This document shows, piece by piece, positions 1-10,885 of a stretch of DNA of 64,000 nt (positions are counted from its first letter, which is position 1; every line of letters begins with the position of its first letter). Source of the DNA: Coffea arabica (taxonomy: Eukaryota > Streptophyta > Magnoliopsida > Gentianales > Rubiaceae); assembly GCF_036785885.1 (NCBI RefSeq), contig NC_092320.1:17671557-17735556 (forward strand). Direction: 5' to 3'. The position numbers and the translations under genes are program-made. The notes under the pieces were generated by a model that had not been told where the DNA came from, ran no database searches, and saw only the letters and a list, made by a program, of their open reading frames with translations.

Positions 1-365
1 CTACTGATGTTACTGAGTGTGACCTTACCAGTATTTTATCAATAAAGATTTACATTTTGCTTAAAAAAAGCTTAGTCCAACAAAATAAACTTCCTCATTC
101 TCGTTTTAGTTACCTTTCCTTTGCTTTTCATGCTTTTGCCCCTATGATTTAAATTTTGTGACATCACCTCCCTATTTAACTCATGAGTTAATTTAAGAAT
201 TTCAAGAGTGTTTAGATTTAACTGACATGAAATACCACACTTTCATACTTTGGGAGGTTTATGGACAGCAATAAAGATATTTTGGGCATAAAATGGTACA
301 TTTTATTGAGGGAAATGAAACCAATTTCTCCTGATCAAAAAACATATATGACTAAAAAAAAAAAA
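1..365. other. 3' flank of UGT 1, source copy of a local duplication
   Basis: This is non-coding DNA downstream of the minus-strand UGT. Positions 104-232 and 230-345 recur, clearly similar but diverged, at 8912-9040 and 10781-10885. No other gene is visible here. Confidence 0.8.
302..307 (-). terminator. putative poly(A) signal of UGT 1
   Basis: The minus strand reads AATAAA about 60 bases past the UGT stop codon, a normal position for a plant near-upstream element. The matching site in the duplicated flank near 10850 is mutated. The assignment rests on motif and position only. Confidence 0.45.
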
Positions 366-1832
366 TCATCTCCGAATATGAGCAATGAAAGAATCCATCT
401 CCAAGCGACTAGCACCACCTTCCATAACAGAACCCTTCACAGCTTTGCTCAGTTCCTTTGCCGTTTGCCTCATCTTTTCTCCTTCGGCTGAATCCATTAG
501 TCTTCTCACAGCGTTTTCAACAGTCATGGATGTCACAAGTTCATCTTTCTTCGACCAATCCCTTACTAATAGGCCAATCTTGAGCACCTTTTCCAGCAGT
601 ACCGCATTTCTGGGCTGGTCAGAATGCATAGGCCATGCTGCCACGGGTACTCCCATGCTAATGCTTTCCATGCACGAGTTCCATCCGCAATGACTCATGA
701 ATCCACCTGTTGATGCATGTCCAAGAATCTCCAGTTGGGGGGCCCAATCCCTCACAACTATTCCTCTTCCTTCAGTTCTCTCTTCGAATCCTTCAGGCAA
801 TTGAGCTCTCCTAACTTCTCCCTGGAAGACATCTCCTTTATCTGCATCCCTGAGTACCCATATGAATTTTTGCCCGCTTTGCTCTAATCCACTTGCGATC
901 TCCTCGGCTTCTTCGTCTGATAGTGAAGTTGTTGAACCAAAGGAAACGAAAATGACTGAGTTTGTGGCTTGTTTGTCAAGCCAATCCAGGCAATAGTGTC
1001 TCTTTTTTGAGTTTTTCTGCTCGTTTGTCTCAACTGGATTGAATGGACCAATAGCCCATTGCTTGTTGGAATTGGCTGTTTTGGCTTTTGCAAGGAGATC
1101 AAGGTATGGACCCTCGATAGCTCTACATGTATTATATATGTCGCCAGAGCTGATTGGCTTGGTGTTCTTTTGCAAATTTACAAGGTCTATCAGCGCTGGG
1201 TGGAAGCAACTTTCCAGTGACGGAATATCTTCAAGTAATTCGAGTAGTTCAGGCTCGGATAGTCCAGGTTTCCCTTCATCTTCCCAATCAATTGTGTAGT
1301 CAGTGAAGGCTGAGATGCTTTCAAAGCAGTAGGACTCTGCATTCGGGATTAAACCCACATCCTGGATGACATATTGAAAGAGAGAGTCATGAATCACTAC
1401 CAGTCTCCTGGTTGTGTTTGAAAGTTGTTGCAGAAGTGCATAAACTGGCTCGCGGAGTTTGAACGATGCATGTGTTGCTGGGATGAGTTGTGTGGGAAAT
1501 TTTGTTGGGGCATTTGGGTTGGGAGGAGGGTTTTCATAAGAAGGGACTGAAAATTCATGGAAATGGATGTTGGAAATGGCAAGAGGATCCCAACCTTGGA
1601 CGCGAAACTTTGCCTGACGAGTATGAGTGGCCGTGCTAACGTAGTGAACGGGTATATTATAGGAGGAGATGAGGCGGGATAGATGGAGGAGTTGGTTGAG
1701 ATGACCTTGTGCTGGAAAGGGAACCATGACCACAGTTACTTCATGAGTTCCTTGAATGGTAGCATCTTGGGTTTGGGTTTGGTTTTGGTTTTGGTTTTGG
1801 CTTTGGACTGTAGAATGATCAAGTATGGCCAT
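366..1832 (-). CDS. UDP-glycosyltransferase, zeatin O-glucosyltransferase-like (UGT 1)
   Basis: This is an intact intronless 488-aa family-1 glycosyltransferase. It should transfer a sugar from a UDP-sugar to a hydroxyl of a small acceptor in the cytosol; by family (UGT93/ZOG type) the acceptor could be zeatin or a related cytokinin. Visible marks are PFPAQGHLNQ with the catalytic-type His44, the acceptor-side segment around Asp149 (IHDSL), and a full 44-residue PSPG sugar-donor box from Trp363 to Gln406 containing HCGWNS and ending in DQ. It ends in the family-typical SFIAHIRR. Length matches known ZOG proteins. There is no signal peptide or membrane segment, as expected. The ATG at 1832 has G at +4. 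The N-terminus carries an odd SQNQNQNQTQTQ run (residues 11-22) encoded by a hexanucleotide repeat. UGT 2 is its nearest relative here. The substrate cannot be fixed from sequence. Confidence 0.93.
   Translation of the reverse strand: MAILDHSTVQSQNQNQNQTQTQDATIQGTHEVTVVMVPFPAQGHLNQLLHLSRLISSYNIPVHYVSTATHTRQAKFRVQGWDPLAISNIHFHEFSVPSYENPPPNPNAPTKFPTQLIPATHASFKLREPVYALLQQLSNTTRRLVVIHDSLFQYVIQDVGLIPNAESYCFESISAFTDYTIDWEDEGKPGLSEPELLELLEDIPSLESCFHPALIDLVNLQKNTKPISSGDIYNTCRAIEGPYLDLLAKAKTANSNKQWAIGPFNPVETNEQKNSKKRHYCLDWLDKQATNSVIFVSFGSTTSLSDEEAEEIASGLEQSGQKFIWVLRDADKGDVFQGEVRRAQLPEGFEERTEGRGIVVRDWAPQLEILGHASTGGFMSHCGWNSCMESISMGVPVAAWPMHSDQPRNAVLLEKVLKIGLLVRDWSKKDELVTSMTVENAVRRLMDSAEGEKMRQTAKELSKAVKGSVMEGGASRLEMDSFIAHIRR
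1767..1803 (-). repeat. hexanucleotide repeat inside UGT 1 encoding Gln-Asn/Thr
   Basis: The plus strand reads repeated TTTTGG/TTTGGG units, coding for the NQ/TQ stretch near the N-terminus. It keeps frame whenever whole units are gained or lost, so length variation between plants is likely. Confidence 0.7.
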
Positions 1833-2801
1833 TGGAAAGATTTGGGAATTGGAAATTTTGGAAACCTCTTTATTTTCTCAGCTTGAATCTGTTAGAATTG
1901 CTTTGGTTTCACAAGGTTTAAGATGAAAGGTATAGGGTACTTATTAGTTGAAGGTAGAATCTGTTAACTCTGGTGTTTCTTCTTGGAATAAGCCAGCAGA
2001 TTGCCCCGGAATTTTCCAATCCACATAGCTACACCAGGCAGTATTTCCCGAATTATCTCGGAAAGTGTCCAATTTTGGCTTGAATCTTTTTCTGGGGGTT
2101 ATGTTAATTTGCGTGGCTAGAGGACTTCCACACCATAAAAACACAATTAATCAACTGGCTTTAGATACTGATAAATTCCAAGAAAGAAAAGTTGTTGTGT
2201 TGTGCATCGACTGACATGACATGTCGCGTAATATATTAGGACCAACTATATAAGATTGCTAGACAATCCTACTTGTAGCACAAGTCAGGATTATCAAATG
2301 GGACGTGAAATCACCTCTACTAGTAACATGAAGTAACCTTGGGACACCAAGATGTAGTTTATCTTCAAATCAAGATTATTCCATTCAAACTGAAGAAAAG
2401 TCAATTTAACAGCAAAGCTATTCATCATGGTATTGACATGTTTACCAGCACTTCCGCCCGTCATCTTTGTAGCTTGAGCCTTTTTCTTTGGTTTGAATAG
2501 TTTGTGAAAACTTGATAGAGTATTCAAGATGAATAAGTCGATGGATTGCTAGCTAAGATACCATCTGACAGCAATCGAGGAAAAGTAGGAATATCCTCGG
2601 AAGAAAAGCAGTTTTGCCAATTTCCTATCGGCCTTCGTGTCTACTGAAGTCAATTGGTTATTGGAAGTACTTGCAACTTCAACATCTAGACTGCCAACTT
2701 GGCAAATTTTGATTTTGATCTAAGTACTCAATTCTTTGATTATTGCATCTCCACAGGGATCAAAGAATTGAGGGAGGATGCTGAGGTGACACAATATTAT
2801 G
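1833..2801. other. 5' flank of UGT 1
   Basis: No ORF of substance is present. Reading on the minus strand, a weak TATA-like CCTATACC lies near 1930, about 100 bases upstream of the ATG, and a better CTTATATAG near 2245. I cannot choose between them. The rest shows no recognised element. Confidence 0.4.
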
Positions 2802-2981
2802 CAATGTTTTGAAAACCGGACCGGACCGGCCGGTTCGACCGGTTGAACCGCGAACCGGCCATGGCACTGGTCCGGTTCAATGGCATTGTTGACTTTGCTA
2901 GAAAACCGGTCAAAGACCGGTTGAACCGTGAAAACCGCGAACCGGATTGAACCGGCGGTTTTTCGGTTTTCAGCTTTCCCT

Positions 2982-3013
<32 letters not shown>

Positions 3014-3854
3014 GCAAAATGCAGCAATCAAGATTCGAACCCAAGACCTTTGTAATGAAAGACCAATGTATTAACCATTGCACCATTACATCTTATTAGT
3101 TTTTTTTGATAACTTATTTATATAAAGCAAACACTCATATTTCTTTTTTCCATTTTTCTTACAAAATCTCATCCCCTCATGGCTCTTTCTTTTTAATTTT
3201 CAACTCTCTCTCTCTCTCTATCCTCTTTTCTTTTGTCACTCCCTTTTTAATCAAAACTCTTTATTTTTAATTTATTGATGTTTTCTTCCATCTTTTAATT
3301 TTGTTTTTGTCCATTAAATTGAAAAAAGTTAAAAAAGAATTTTTTTAACCCAAATTATTTAATGCCACAACCACTCACTTTTATCTTATTTTTTTGTTTC
3401 TTATCAAGTTTACATTTCTATTTTCGATTTTCTTGATTTCCTTCGAACTCCAAATTTTCTTTTTTAAATTGCAATCTCTAAATCCCAAAACGTAAATTAA
3501 AATTTAAATTCATAATATCTAAATTCTCAGAGACATGAATTTTGTATAATTTCAAAATATTGTGATATTTTGGGATTGGATTTAGATGTAATTGAAATTG
3601 AGATGAAATTTATTTGTTTTAACTTATAATTTAAAAAATTTATTTTTAAAAATCCAAGTTATTAAAAAATAGTAAACTTTTCATCATATAAAATATTAAA
3701 TTAGTCCATTACATGTCTTATTTTGTACATATATATATTTATATAAATTATTTTTTAAAAAATTCATTGAACCGAGGTTGAACCGGTCCGACCGGTTGAA
3801 CCTCGACCCTTTCACTTCACCGGTTCAATTAACGGTCCGATTTTTAAAACATTG
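2802..3854. mobile_element. hAT-like MITE with CCGG-rich ends
   Basis: The ends are imperfect inverted repeats: CAATGTTTTGAAAACCGGACC on the left and the complement of GGTCCGATTTTTAAAACATTG on the right. It is flanked by a perfect 8-bp duplication ATATTATG (2794-2801 and 3855-3862), the size made by hAT transposases. The left arm and the right end are dense in ACCGGTT-type words. The interior is AT-rich with no transposase, so it is non-autonomous. It also contains a tRNA-like segment and a poly-T run. Confidence 0.85.
2983..3089 (-). repeat. tRNA/SINE-like segment within the hAT MITE
   Basis: On the minus strand an A-box-like TGGTGCAATGGTTAA (3071-3085) is followed about 35 bases later by a B-box-like GGTTCGAATCT (3031-3041) and then, about 25 bases on, by an A-run (2983-3006). 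This is the order of a tRNA-derived SINE. The sequence does not fold into an obviously intact tRNA, and I see no target-site duplication of its own. Confidence 0.5.
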
Positions 3855-4056
3855 ATATTATGCCTTTCCGGTAGACAAACACCTCTGTAGACTGTGATAG
3901 AATATGGCGAAGTGGAAGTCGTTATCATTTTTACAGGAAGGAAGCAGCAGAAGAATACGAGATATGAATATTCAAGATAGGCGGCCGGGACAGTTAACTT
4001 TCCCCGAGAACCGTCCCAGTAGCAAATTATACAGGTCTTGTAGATTACTAATTCAA

Positions 4057-6222
4057 CTAGTATTTCAGCCGTGACATGCACGGATTTATGTTTAATATAA
4101 TAATAATATTAATTGAATTATTTATATTAATGACATGAAAAAAGTTTTAAAAAAAAAAATCAAAAGAGTGTTATTTTAGTATCTATTTTATATTGTATTT
4201 ATGTACCTTATCTAAAACCTTAACGTATATTAAAAAATATAAGCAAAGATCACAAAAATATCTAAAGAAATACTAAAAGCACGCCAAACACAAATTGTTA
4301 GCCCTCCTTTTTCATGTTATTTTTTTTTTGTGCCACTTCTCATTAACATTCACCTACTTTTCATTACTCTCTTTCTCACCTTTCTAACCCAAACTTTCCA
4401 TATTCCTCCAACTCTTCTCTCTCCTACAAACTCTACCTTTCTTTCACTCTACCCTACTTCTATCAAATTATGAAACTTTTTACCCAATTTCGCAACCTAT
4501 TTACCTTCTATCTTGTTACTCTTTTCACCCATATGCAGTTGTAAATAATGACCAATTTTTCAACTTGCTCTTCAATAAATGATTATGGATATGCATTTTT
4601 TTTTTAACGCCAAATGGGAAACCCAATTAAACTCATTAATTAGTGGCTATTAAATGAATAGATTGGGACTATCTATTTAGACCTAATTAAATTAGACGTA
4701 GATTCAAATTCATTAGTAAGTAATTTTAAATCACTACAAATTCAATAATCATATTTTACTTTTTGCAAAGGCATATTTAATGTTCTTGTCATATTCTGTA
4801 ATTTTTATTTTTTTTAAATTTTTGTTAAATTTTATCCTACTTCTTCCCTCCCTTCCATCAAAGTTTTAATTAACTCATTAGGTGTTAATTGATTTCTTGC
4901 ATTGATACCTAAATTATTTTGAGATTCTTGTAGAGTGACAAATTGAAACTCATATGATCACCACTATTGGTTCTTCTATGTATTTTTTTAGGTAAAAATT
5001 TATTTATTAATGCAATGTGCTCTTATTTTTATTGATTACAATGAAATCTTATTTTGTTGCTCAAAGAATATGGGAGAAAAAATAAATAAAATTTTGTAGT
5101 GGATTGTAAATGGGTAAGATAACCAAAACCATATAAAACTATATCCATTTAACCCACATAAATCATTCATTTTGATAATTTCATCCCAACCCACAATCAC
5201 AGCTCCCTTGACTTTATCATCTCGAATCCTATACTCCTTTTACTATTTAGGATCTATTACCTTACTTTTCCCCTTCTCGACCATATACTCCAATCTTTCT
5301 ATTTCTTTTATTATTTAAGATTCATTACCTCACTTTTCAAGTGTTTTTTTTTTTTCAAATAAAGAGTTCGAATTATAGTCATGAAGGAAAAGTAATTGGG
5401 TATAACTTTGGCAAAATACTACTATTTTTTGTGATAATCACCCAAGATAATCGTTTAAACAAATATTTATTTTAAAACTTTTTATAAACACTCTGAAAAC
5501 AACCATCTAAATGCCCCTTTTATTAATTTAAAATTCATATCAAAATTTTGTTTTATGTGCACTTTCTGATGTACGCGTCATATGCAAAATTATCCAGATG
5601 AAATTTTGCGCATGTAAAAAATTATCTAGATGACGTTGTATGTCAGAATGCTTATTTCATTGGTTGGAATTATTGTCTAATAGGATAGGTTTAAAGCTAA
5701 AAAAAATTAATTTAGTTGCAAAAGGTAAAATGGTTATAATTGGATGTGTTATCTGAATGTTTGACAACTATGTATATATTTGGAAGGAAAGTGCTAAAAA
5801 TGTTACTATATAAATGATTAAAAAATGGGATTAATCACATTATCCCTCAAATTTGACAAACCAATCTTATTAATCAAGGAATAAAATAGGCTAAAGTGAT
5901 AAAGTTGTAATGAGGTGAATGATTTTAACATGTCAAATTATCCAAATTTATTTTCTTTACTTATGGAAGGAACAAGGGTTTAAAGTCTGCAAAATAAACT
6001 ATAAACGATTTATTAAGCACTCATTTGAAGTGGAAAAGAAAGTTTTAAATTCTAAACTTAAATTGTCATAGGAGTAGTTGTAAATCACACTATTTCAAAC
6101 TTTCTAATTGAATTTATGAATTAAAATAAATGAAAAATCTAGAAAAAAAAAAGGATGGAAGACTAGGAAGCCATCCAGGAGGCCTCCTCTAAAACCTCCC
6201 CTGTAATATATATAGATATAGA
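4057..6222 (-). mobile_element. non-autonomous Helitron
   Basis: On the minus strand the element starts TCTATATCTATATATATTAC (5' TC end, at 6222) and ends with hairpin CCGTG-CATGT-CACGG, eight bases, then CTAG (4057-4060). The plus-strand flanks are A on the left and T on the right, the AT target expected of Helitrons. It is 2,166 bp, AT-rich, with no Rep/helicase ORF and no recognisable captured gene. The boundaries rest on terminal motifs only, since Helitrons leave no target duplication. Confidence 0.72.
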
Positions 6223-7473
6223 TTTCTAGTTGTTTTAATAGGTTTCAATTTTTGATAATATCTTACATTATAATTCAGTAGTTCATTTTGGCAATTCATT
6301 ATGCGGTTGTTTTTTATTTATCACGTAATTAACTCGCTACTTGCTAGAGTATTTTTTGGAGAAGGTATGCAAAGAGCTCATTGAGTCTTTATTTTGGTGT
6401 AACTTTCTCCATCATTCGAAATATTGATATTATTGTGTGTTAATTTTATTATTATGTTCTCACCTACATAAATTTTGTGAGTGATTATTATCCTCCAGAT
6501 CATCGACTTGTTTTTTATTAGAACTCATAAATTTTAGACTTTTACCATTAGCATTGGAGATAGTCAGATTGATTCTGTGTGCTGGAAACGAGATTAGGAG
6601 AGGATATCTCATATTGGTTGGTACGTGTTACTAGTTTGAAGGATTTTTTTTCATCTATTAACCAGGGAGGACAGAAAATTTGACAATGCGACAGAAGAAG
6701 AAGTTACCAAATAAAAAACTTGTTGAATAATGAGGAAGTTTAGAGATTTAGTTAATCGTGCAAAGTATAGCAAATTGACTGCGGGTACGGTGCTCATAGA
6801 CCGAGTAACTAACTTATTTGTAATTTCATCGGCCCTAATCATATGTCTCGATTCAGCAAAATTTAATTCCACATCCTAATTCTATTCAACTGGTTAGCTG
6901 AAGATTGATTAACCAACAAATTTGTATTTGGATTCGATAAGTGGTACGATCAGGTTTTAGATTAAAATGGTCAGGAAGATTGAAATGATTGTACCTGTAA
7001 AAACATTGCCCAAACCACTTCCAATATGGGATTTAATTGTCATGGCATTTCTGTGGACTGTAGAGATATTTTGTTGCAGTATACCGAAGAAGATGATCCT
7101 GCTGGATATGTTACTTGGCTTACATCCCGTCGTGCTAATTCGTGATCTATTGACCTGTTTTTCCAATTGACCATCCTTGCTTAACTACTCTGACTCTTTA
7201 TAGGATTTTTTTTTGACTCTTTATAGGATTGATTGTGTAAAATCTTCTTTGCAAAGGTGACCATGATTTTTGTTGTATGTTATGCTTCAAAAGTAACATT
7301 TTGTTGATAGGGTAAACTCGGTATACTTTTGTTGATAGAAAAGTATGAAAAGGGTAAACTCGGTGCAAACTCTTCAAACAGGAAAACTTCCTATTATCCA
7401 CGGGATTACACCCGATTCTGTAGTAGTGATACATGTTCAGATGAAATTTTACCAAACAACATTCTAAAAAAGT
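6223..7473. other. intergenic
   Basis: AT-rich DNA without a supported gene. A short tandem duplication of TGACTCTTTATAGGAT lies near 7189-7230. Nothing else is recognised. Confidence 0.5.
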
Positions 7474-7925
7474 AGGGTAAATTACATGTAACCCCTCGTA
7501 GTTTTATCCTTTACCATATGACCTCTCTAATATTTCAAAATGTCCACTTTACCCCCCTATTGTTTTATGTAAAGTGAAGATTTGACAAAAAAATAGCCTA
7601 TATAATAGTAGTAGTTGAAATATCAATAGTGTCCTTACTTAAATACTAAATCAATCGATGACTTGTATAAAAGTATAGGAAAATTATGTGGATAAATGTA
7701 GAAATCACAGAGGGTGAAGTGGATATTTATACAAATTCTAAGTGCGCTATAAGATTTTATCATGCTTTTAAAACACGTTTGGTATAAATACTATAACTAA
7801 TTGTGCATTCCATCCATTTTTTACTTTACATAAAATCACAAGAGACTTATGTGGCTATTTTTAAAACCTTAGGGGAATCATCTGACATTATGTAAAATCA
7901 CATGAGGGTAATAAGTAATTTATCC
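7474..7925. mobile_element. MITE with about 35-bp inverted ends
   Basis: The left end GGGTAAATTACATGTAACCCC mirrors the right end, whose complement begins GGATAAATTACTTATTACCC. The similarity continues with gaps toward the centre. No coding capacity is present. A-runs at the right flank hide the target-site duplication. Confidence 0.6.
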
Positions 7926-8911
7926 AAAAAAAAAGGTATATTTTACGAGTACTAAAGGGATTTATCCTGTAATTTAGGGATTTATATAGGTACGTAGCAT
8001 CCTGTAATCTATACAGGTATTAAAGAAATTTTTCTTTATAAAGCTTTGAGAACTACATGTTGGATAACAAAATAAAGAGCAACAAGTGAAAGATTAAAAG
8101 GGCGTATAGACAATACATTATTTTTGTACAATATATTTTCAAATTAAATAAAAAATGCAATCCTACAATTCTAAAAGTCCAACCAACAAATTAAGTAATC
8201 AAAGGACATTACATGATTAAAATGCTGAAAATTCTAAGGATTTGTTTACGTTTTTTACAATTTTTGAAAACTCTAAACTCACTATTCAATAATGATAGGA
8301 TGCTCCATGGTTAACCATGAAAGCTCCACAATTTGAAAAACAGAAAATAAATAAGTGATGAGTGCACAAATTTTACGACCAAGGAAAAGAATTTATTGGG
8401 GAAAGGCATTGATGATGTGCAAGTACGTAACACCTTGCGCATCATCAACGCACCACTTAAATTTTAACAATAATTGTTGCTCGAGATGACATTGGGTTTG
8501 ATTTTACGAATAATTTGATTTTATTATAAAATCATATATAAGTTATTAATTTTTTACATTTTAATATACATGATTGTATATTAAATACGTTATTATAGTC
8601 ATAATATATACACATAAAATTATTCGATCTGGTCTTTAATTGGGTCGAATCTAATGAAACTTTAAATTCCTCAAAATTAAATCGAATTTTATATTTAGAC
8701 TCAAACTCTATTCAACTTAATTAAACGTAAGGTTGATTCCAAGCTTTTCAGGCATACAGATAAGGTTACTTTGCGAAGTCGGCCATATTTAAGCCCAATC
8801 GCACTGAACAGCTGGCTTGAAGTCAAATCATCTACTGGGCGACCATTCATCATTTATTTGGCAATGGGCCATTACCAATGCCTTAGATTGGGCTGAATCC
8901 CAGATCCTGGT
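7926..8911. other. intergenic with a degraded repeat
   Basis: No gene is seen. The stretch from about 8480 to 8745 resembles 37200-37420 (shared phrases around GTCTAATGAAA and TTATATTTAGRTCC), so both probably belong to one old MITE family. Confidence 0.4.
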
Positions 8912-9105
8912 TTTTAGTTAGTTTTCCTTGGCTTTTCATGCTTTTGCCCCTTATTATTTAAATTTTGTGACATCTCCTCCCTCTGTAACTCATGAGTTAA
9001 TTTAAGAATTTCAAGAATGTTTAGATTTAAGTGACATAATATGGAATTGGAAGAAAACAATTGTAATTTTTCTAAAACTACAGCCCAGCTCCATTTAAAT
9101 AATGT

Positions 9106-9778
9106 TAGGGGTGGGCACGGATCAGATTCCCGCTTCATGCATCGTTTGACTGACCCAACCTGTACATTGTGGGTTACTCATTTTCTAACTCTTATCCACC
9201 GTACATATCCGGATACCTGTTCAAAGAGGATCGAGTCAATAGTCATCATTTAATTTTTTTAAAAAATGATTTATACTAATTTAATTTTCTATTTTATATA
9301 TTCATCTAAGATTCGAACATACAAAGAGAATATTAGAAAAAGGAACAAGTTTGAAAGAATTTAAAATCAATAAAAATTTGAAATAAGTAGTACCCCCTTC
9401 TTTTTAATATATATTCCACATCGATTAAATTCTTTCCTAAAAGATATAAGATCATGACCTTTGCAAAGAAATTTTGAAAACAAATTATAGTCTTTCATAT
9501 TTGTAATGTAATTTGTTTGATGAAATGACATAGTTAGCTCTAAAAATATTATTTTGTAGTATATGTATAATCATAAAAAATAAAAATATGTATATACAAG
9601 GTAGGTCGAGTACCTGCTAACTCTTAATCCTACGACCCTAACACACCTTGCATATTAATGAACACCCGACCCTCTTTTGATCCAATCAAATAATACAGAT
9701 CAGATATGCTAATTTTCGAATCAACTCGAATTGAATATTGCAGCTTTTCGAGTCATCGAGTATTTTTGCCCACTCCTA
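9106..9778. mobile_element. hAT-type MITE (TAGGGGTGGGCA ends)
   Basis: The left end TAGGGGTGGGCA and the complement of the right end, TAGGAGTGGGCA, form inverted repeats typical of plant hAT MITEs. The flanks AATAATGT (9098-9105) and AATAATGC (9779-9786) are an 8-bp duplication with one transition. It is 673 bp with no transposase. Confidence 0.85.
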
Positions 9779-9786
9779 AATAATGC

Positions 9787-10780
9787 CAAATTTTAACTGA
9801 GGTCAAAACAAAACATTTACTAGAAAGATTGGTCAATCTCATTTTGGTCCTCTAAAGTAGGGCCGGGTTCTGTAAAGTCCATAAAAGCTGAAACCTCTCA
9901 ATTAAGGCTCCCAAAATAGAAAGTCCATTCCAATTAAGCCCTCCCATCTAATAGCAGTTGGTCAATAAGACATTAACGCTTGACCAAATTTAGCTGCTGA
10001 GGACGGGAATGAGCAAAATTTTTAATAATTTTGTAGGAATTTTTGTTTAGTAAAAAGCACAAAACTTTTTACACCAAAAGATGTGCCCCCTTCACATTCC
10101 AACTAAAGTCCTTCCATCCTCATTGACACGAAAATTTTACTTCTATTCTAGTCCATTGAAAAACCATTAGCTTATAAATTTCTGCAAGCTGCTCAAGTAA
10201 TTCTCTGATGTGCGTCTAGATGTCCTTTGATTCTTCATTGTGTTTTAGTAGACCTTTTGCGCACTTCCATTGGACCAACCAATTCTCCAACATTAGCCTT
10301 ATGATGCATTTGATAAAATTGAAATCTGAAATATGAATATATTAATTTATTGAATTGTTAAGTACTGAAATTTAACATTTGAGTGTATTGCATTAAGTGA
10401 TAAATGAATAATTTATTACTTATTTTTCAGAATAGATTTTACCTAAGAAATTCAAAACTACATAATTAATTAATATTTTTTATTTTAGTTATCAAACATG
10501 TCTGAACATATTAAAGTTTGAACCTATTAAAGTTGAGTGTTAAATTAGGTTATTGAACATGATATGTAGTACATATACAAGTTAAGATTGTAACGTCACT
10601 GCTAGATATTGTGCATTGAAATCAAAAATTTTACCTTTTAAATAGCAATTCTAGCAAAAGATCTTGTGCCATTTGAATGCCCTAAATCATGCTATGTCTT
10701 GCTTTTTTGTGCTTTGAAGAAAAGTAAATGCTACTAACATGAAACTAATGTCCTGGACCAACGTTTGTAGGTGCACCTTA
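9787..10780. other. insert within the duplicated UGT flank
   Basis: No gene is present. About 9830-10000 resembles one arm of the foldback MITE at 33934-34448 (similar phrases around CAATTAAGCCCT and GGTCAATAAGA), so it may be a half element. The rest is AT-rich and unassigned. Confidence 0.4.
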
Positions 10781-10885
10781 AATACCAAGCTTTGATAGTT
10801 TGGGAGCTTTATAGACAACAGTAGAGATATTCTGGGAGCAAAATGGCACAATTTACTGCAGGAAATTAAATCAATTTTACTAGAT

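Larger units (their letters stand above)
8912..10885. repeat. second copy of the UGT 1 3' flank, split by insertions
   Basis: 8912-9040 matches 104-232, and 10781-10885 matches about 230-345, in the same order and orientation. The 1.7 kb between the two halves is absent at the UGT 1 locus and includes a hAT MITE at 9106-9778. The copy stops short of the UGT coding region, so only the 3' flank survives. Confidence 0.8.
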
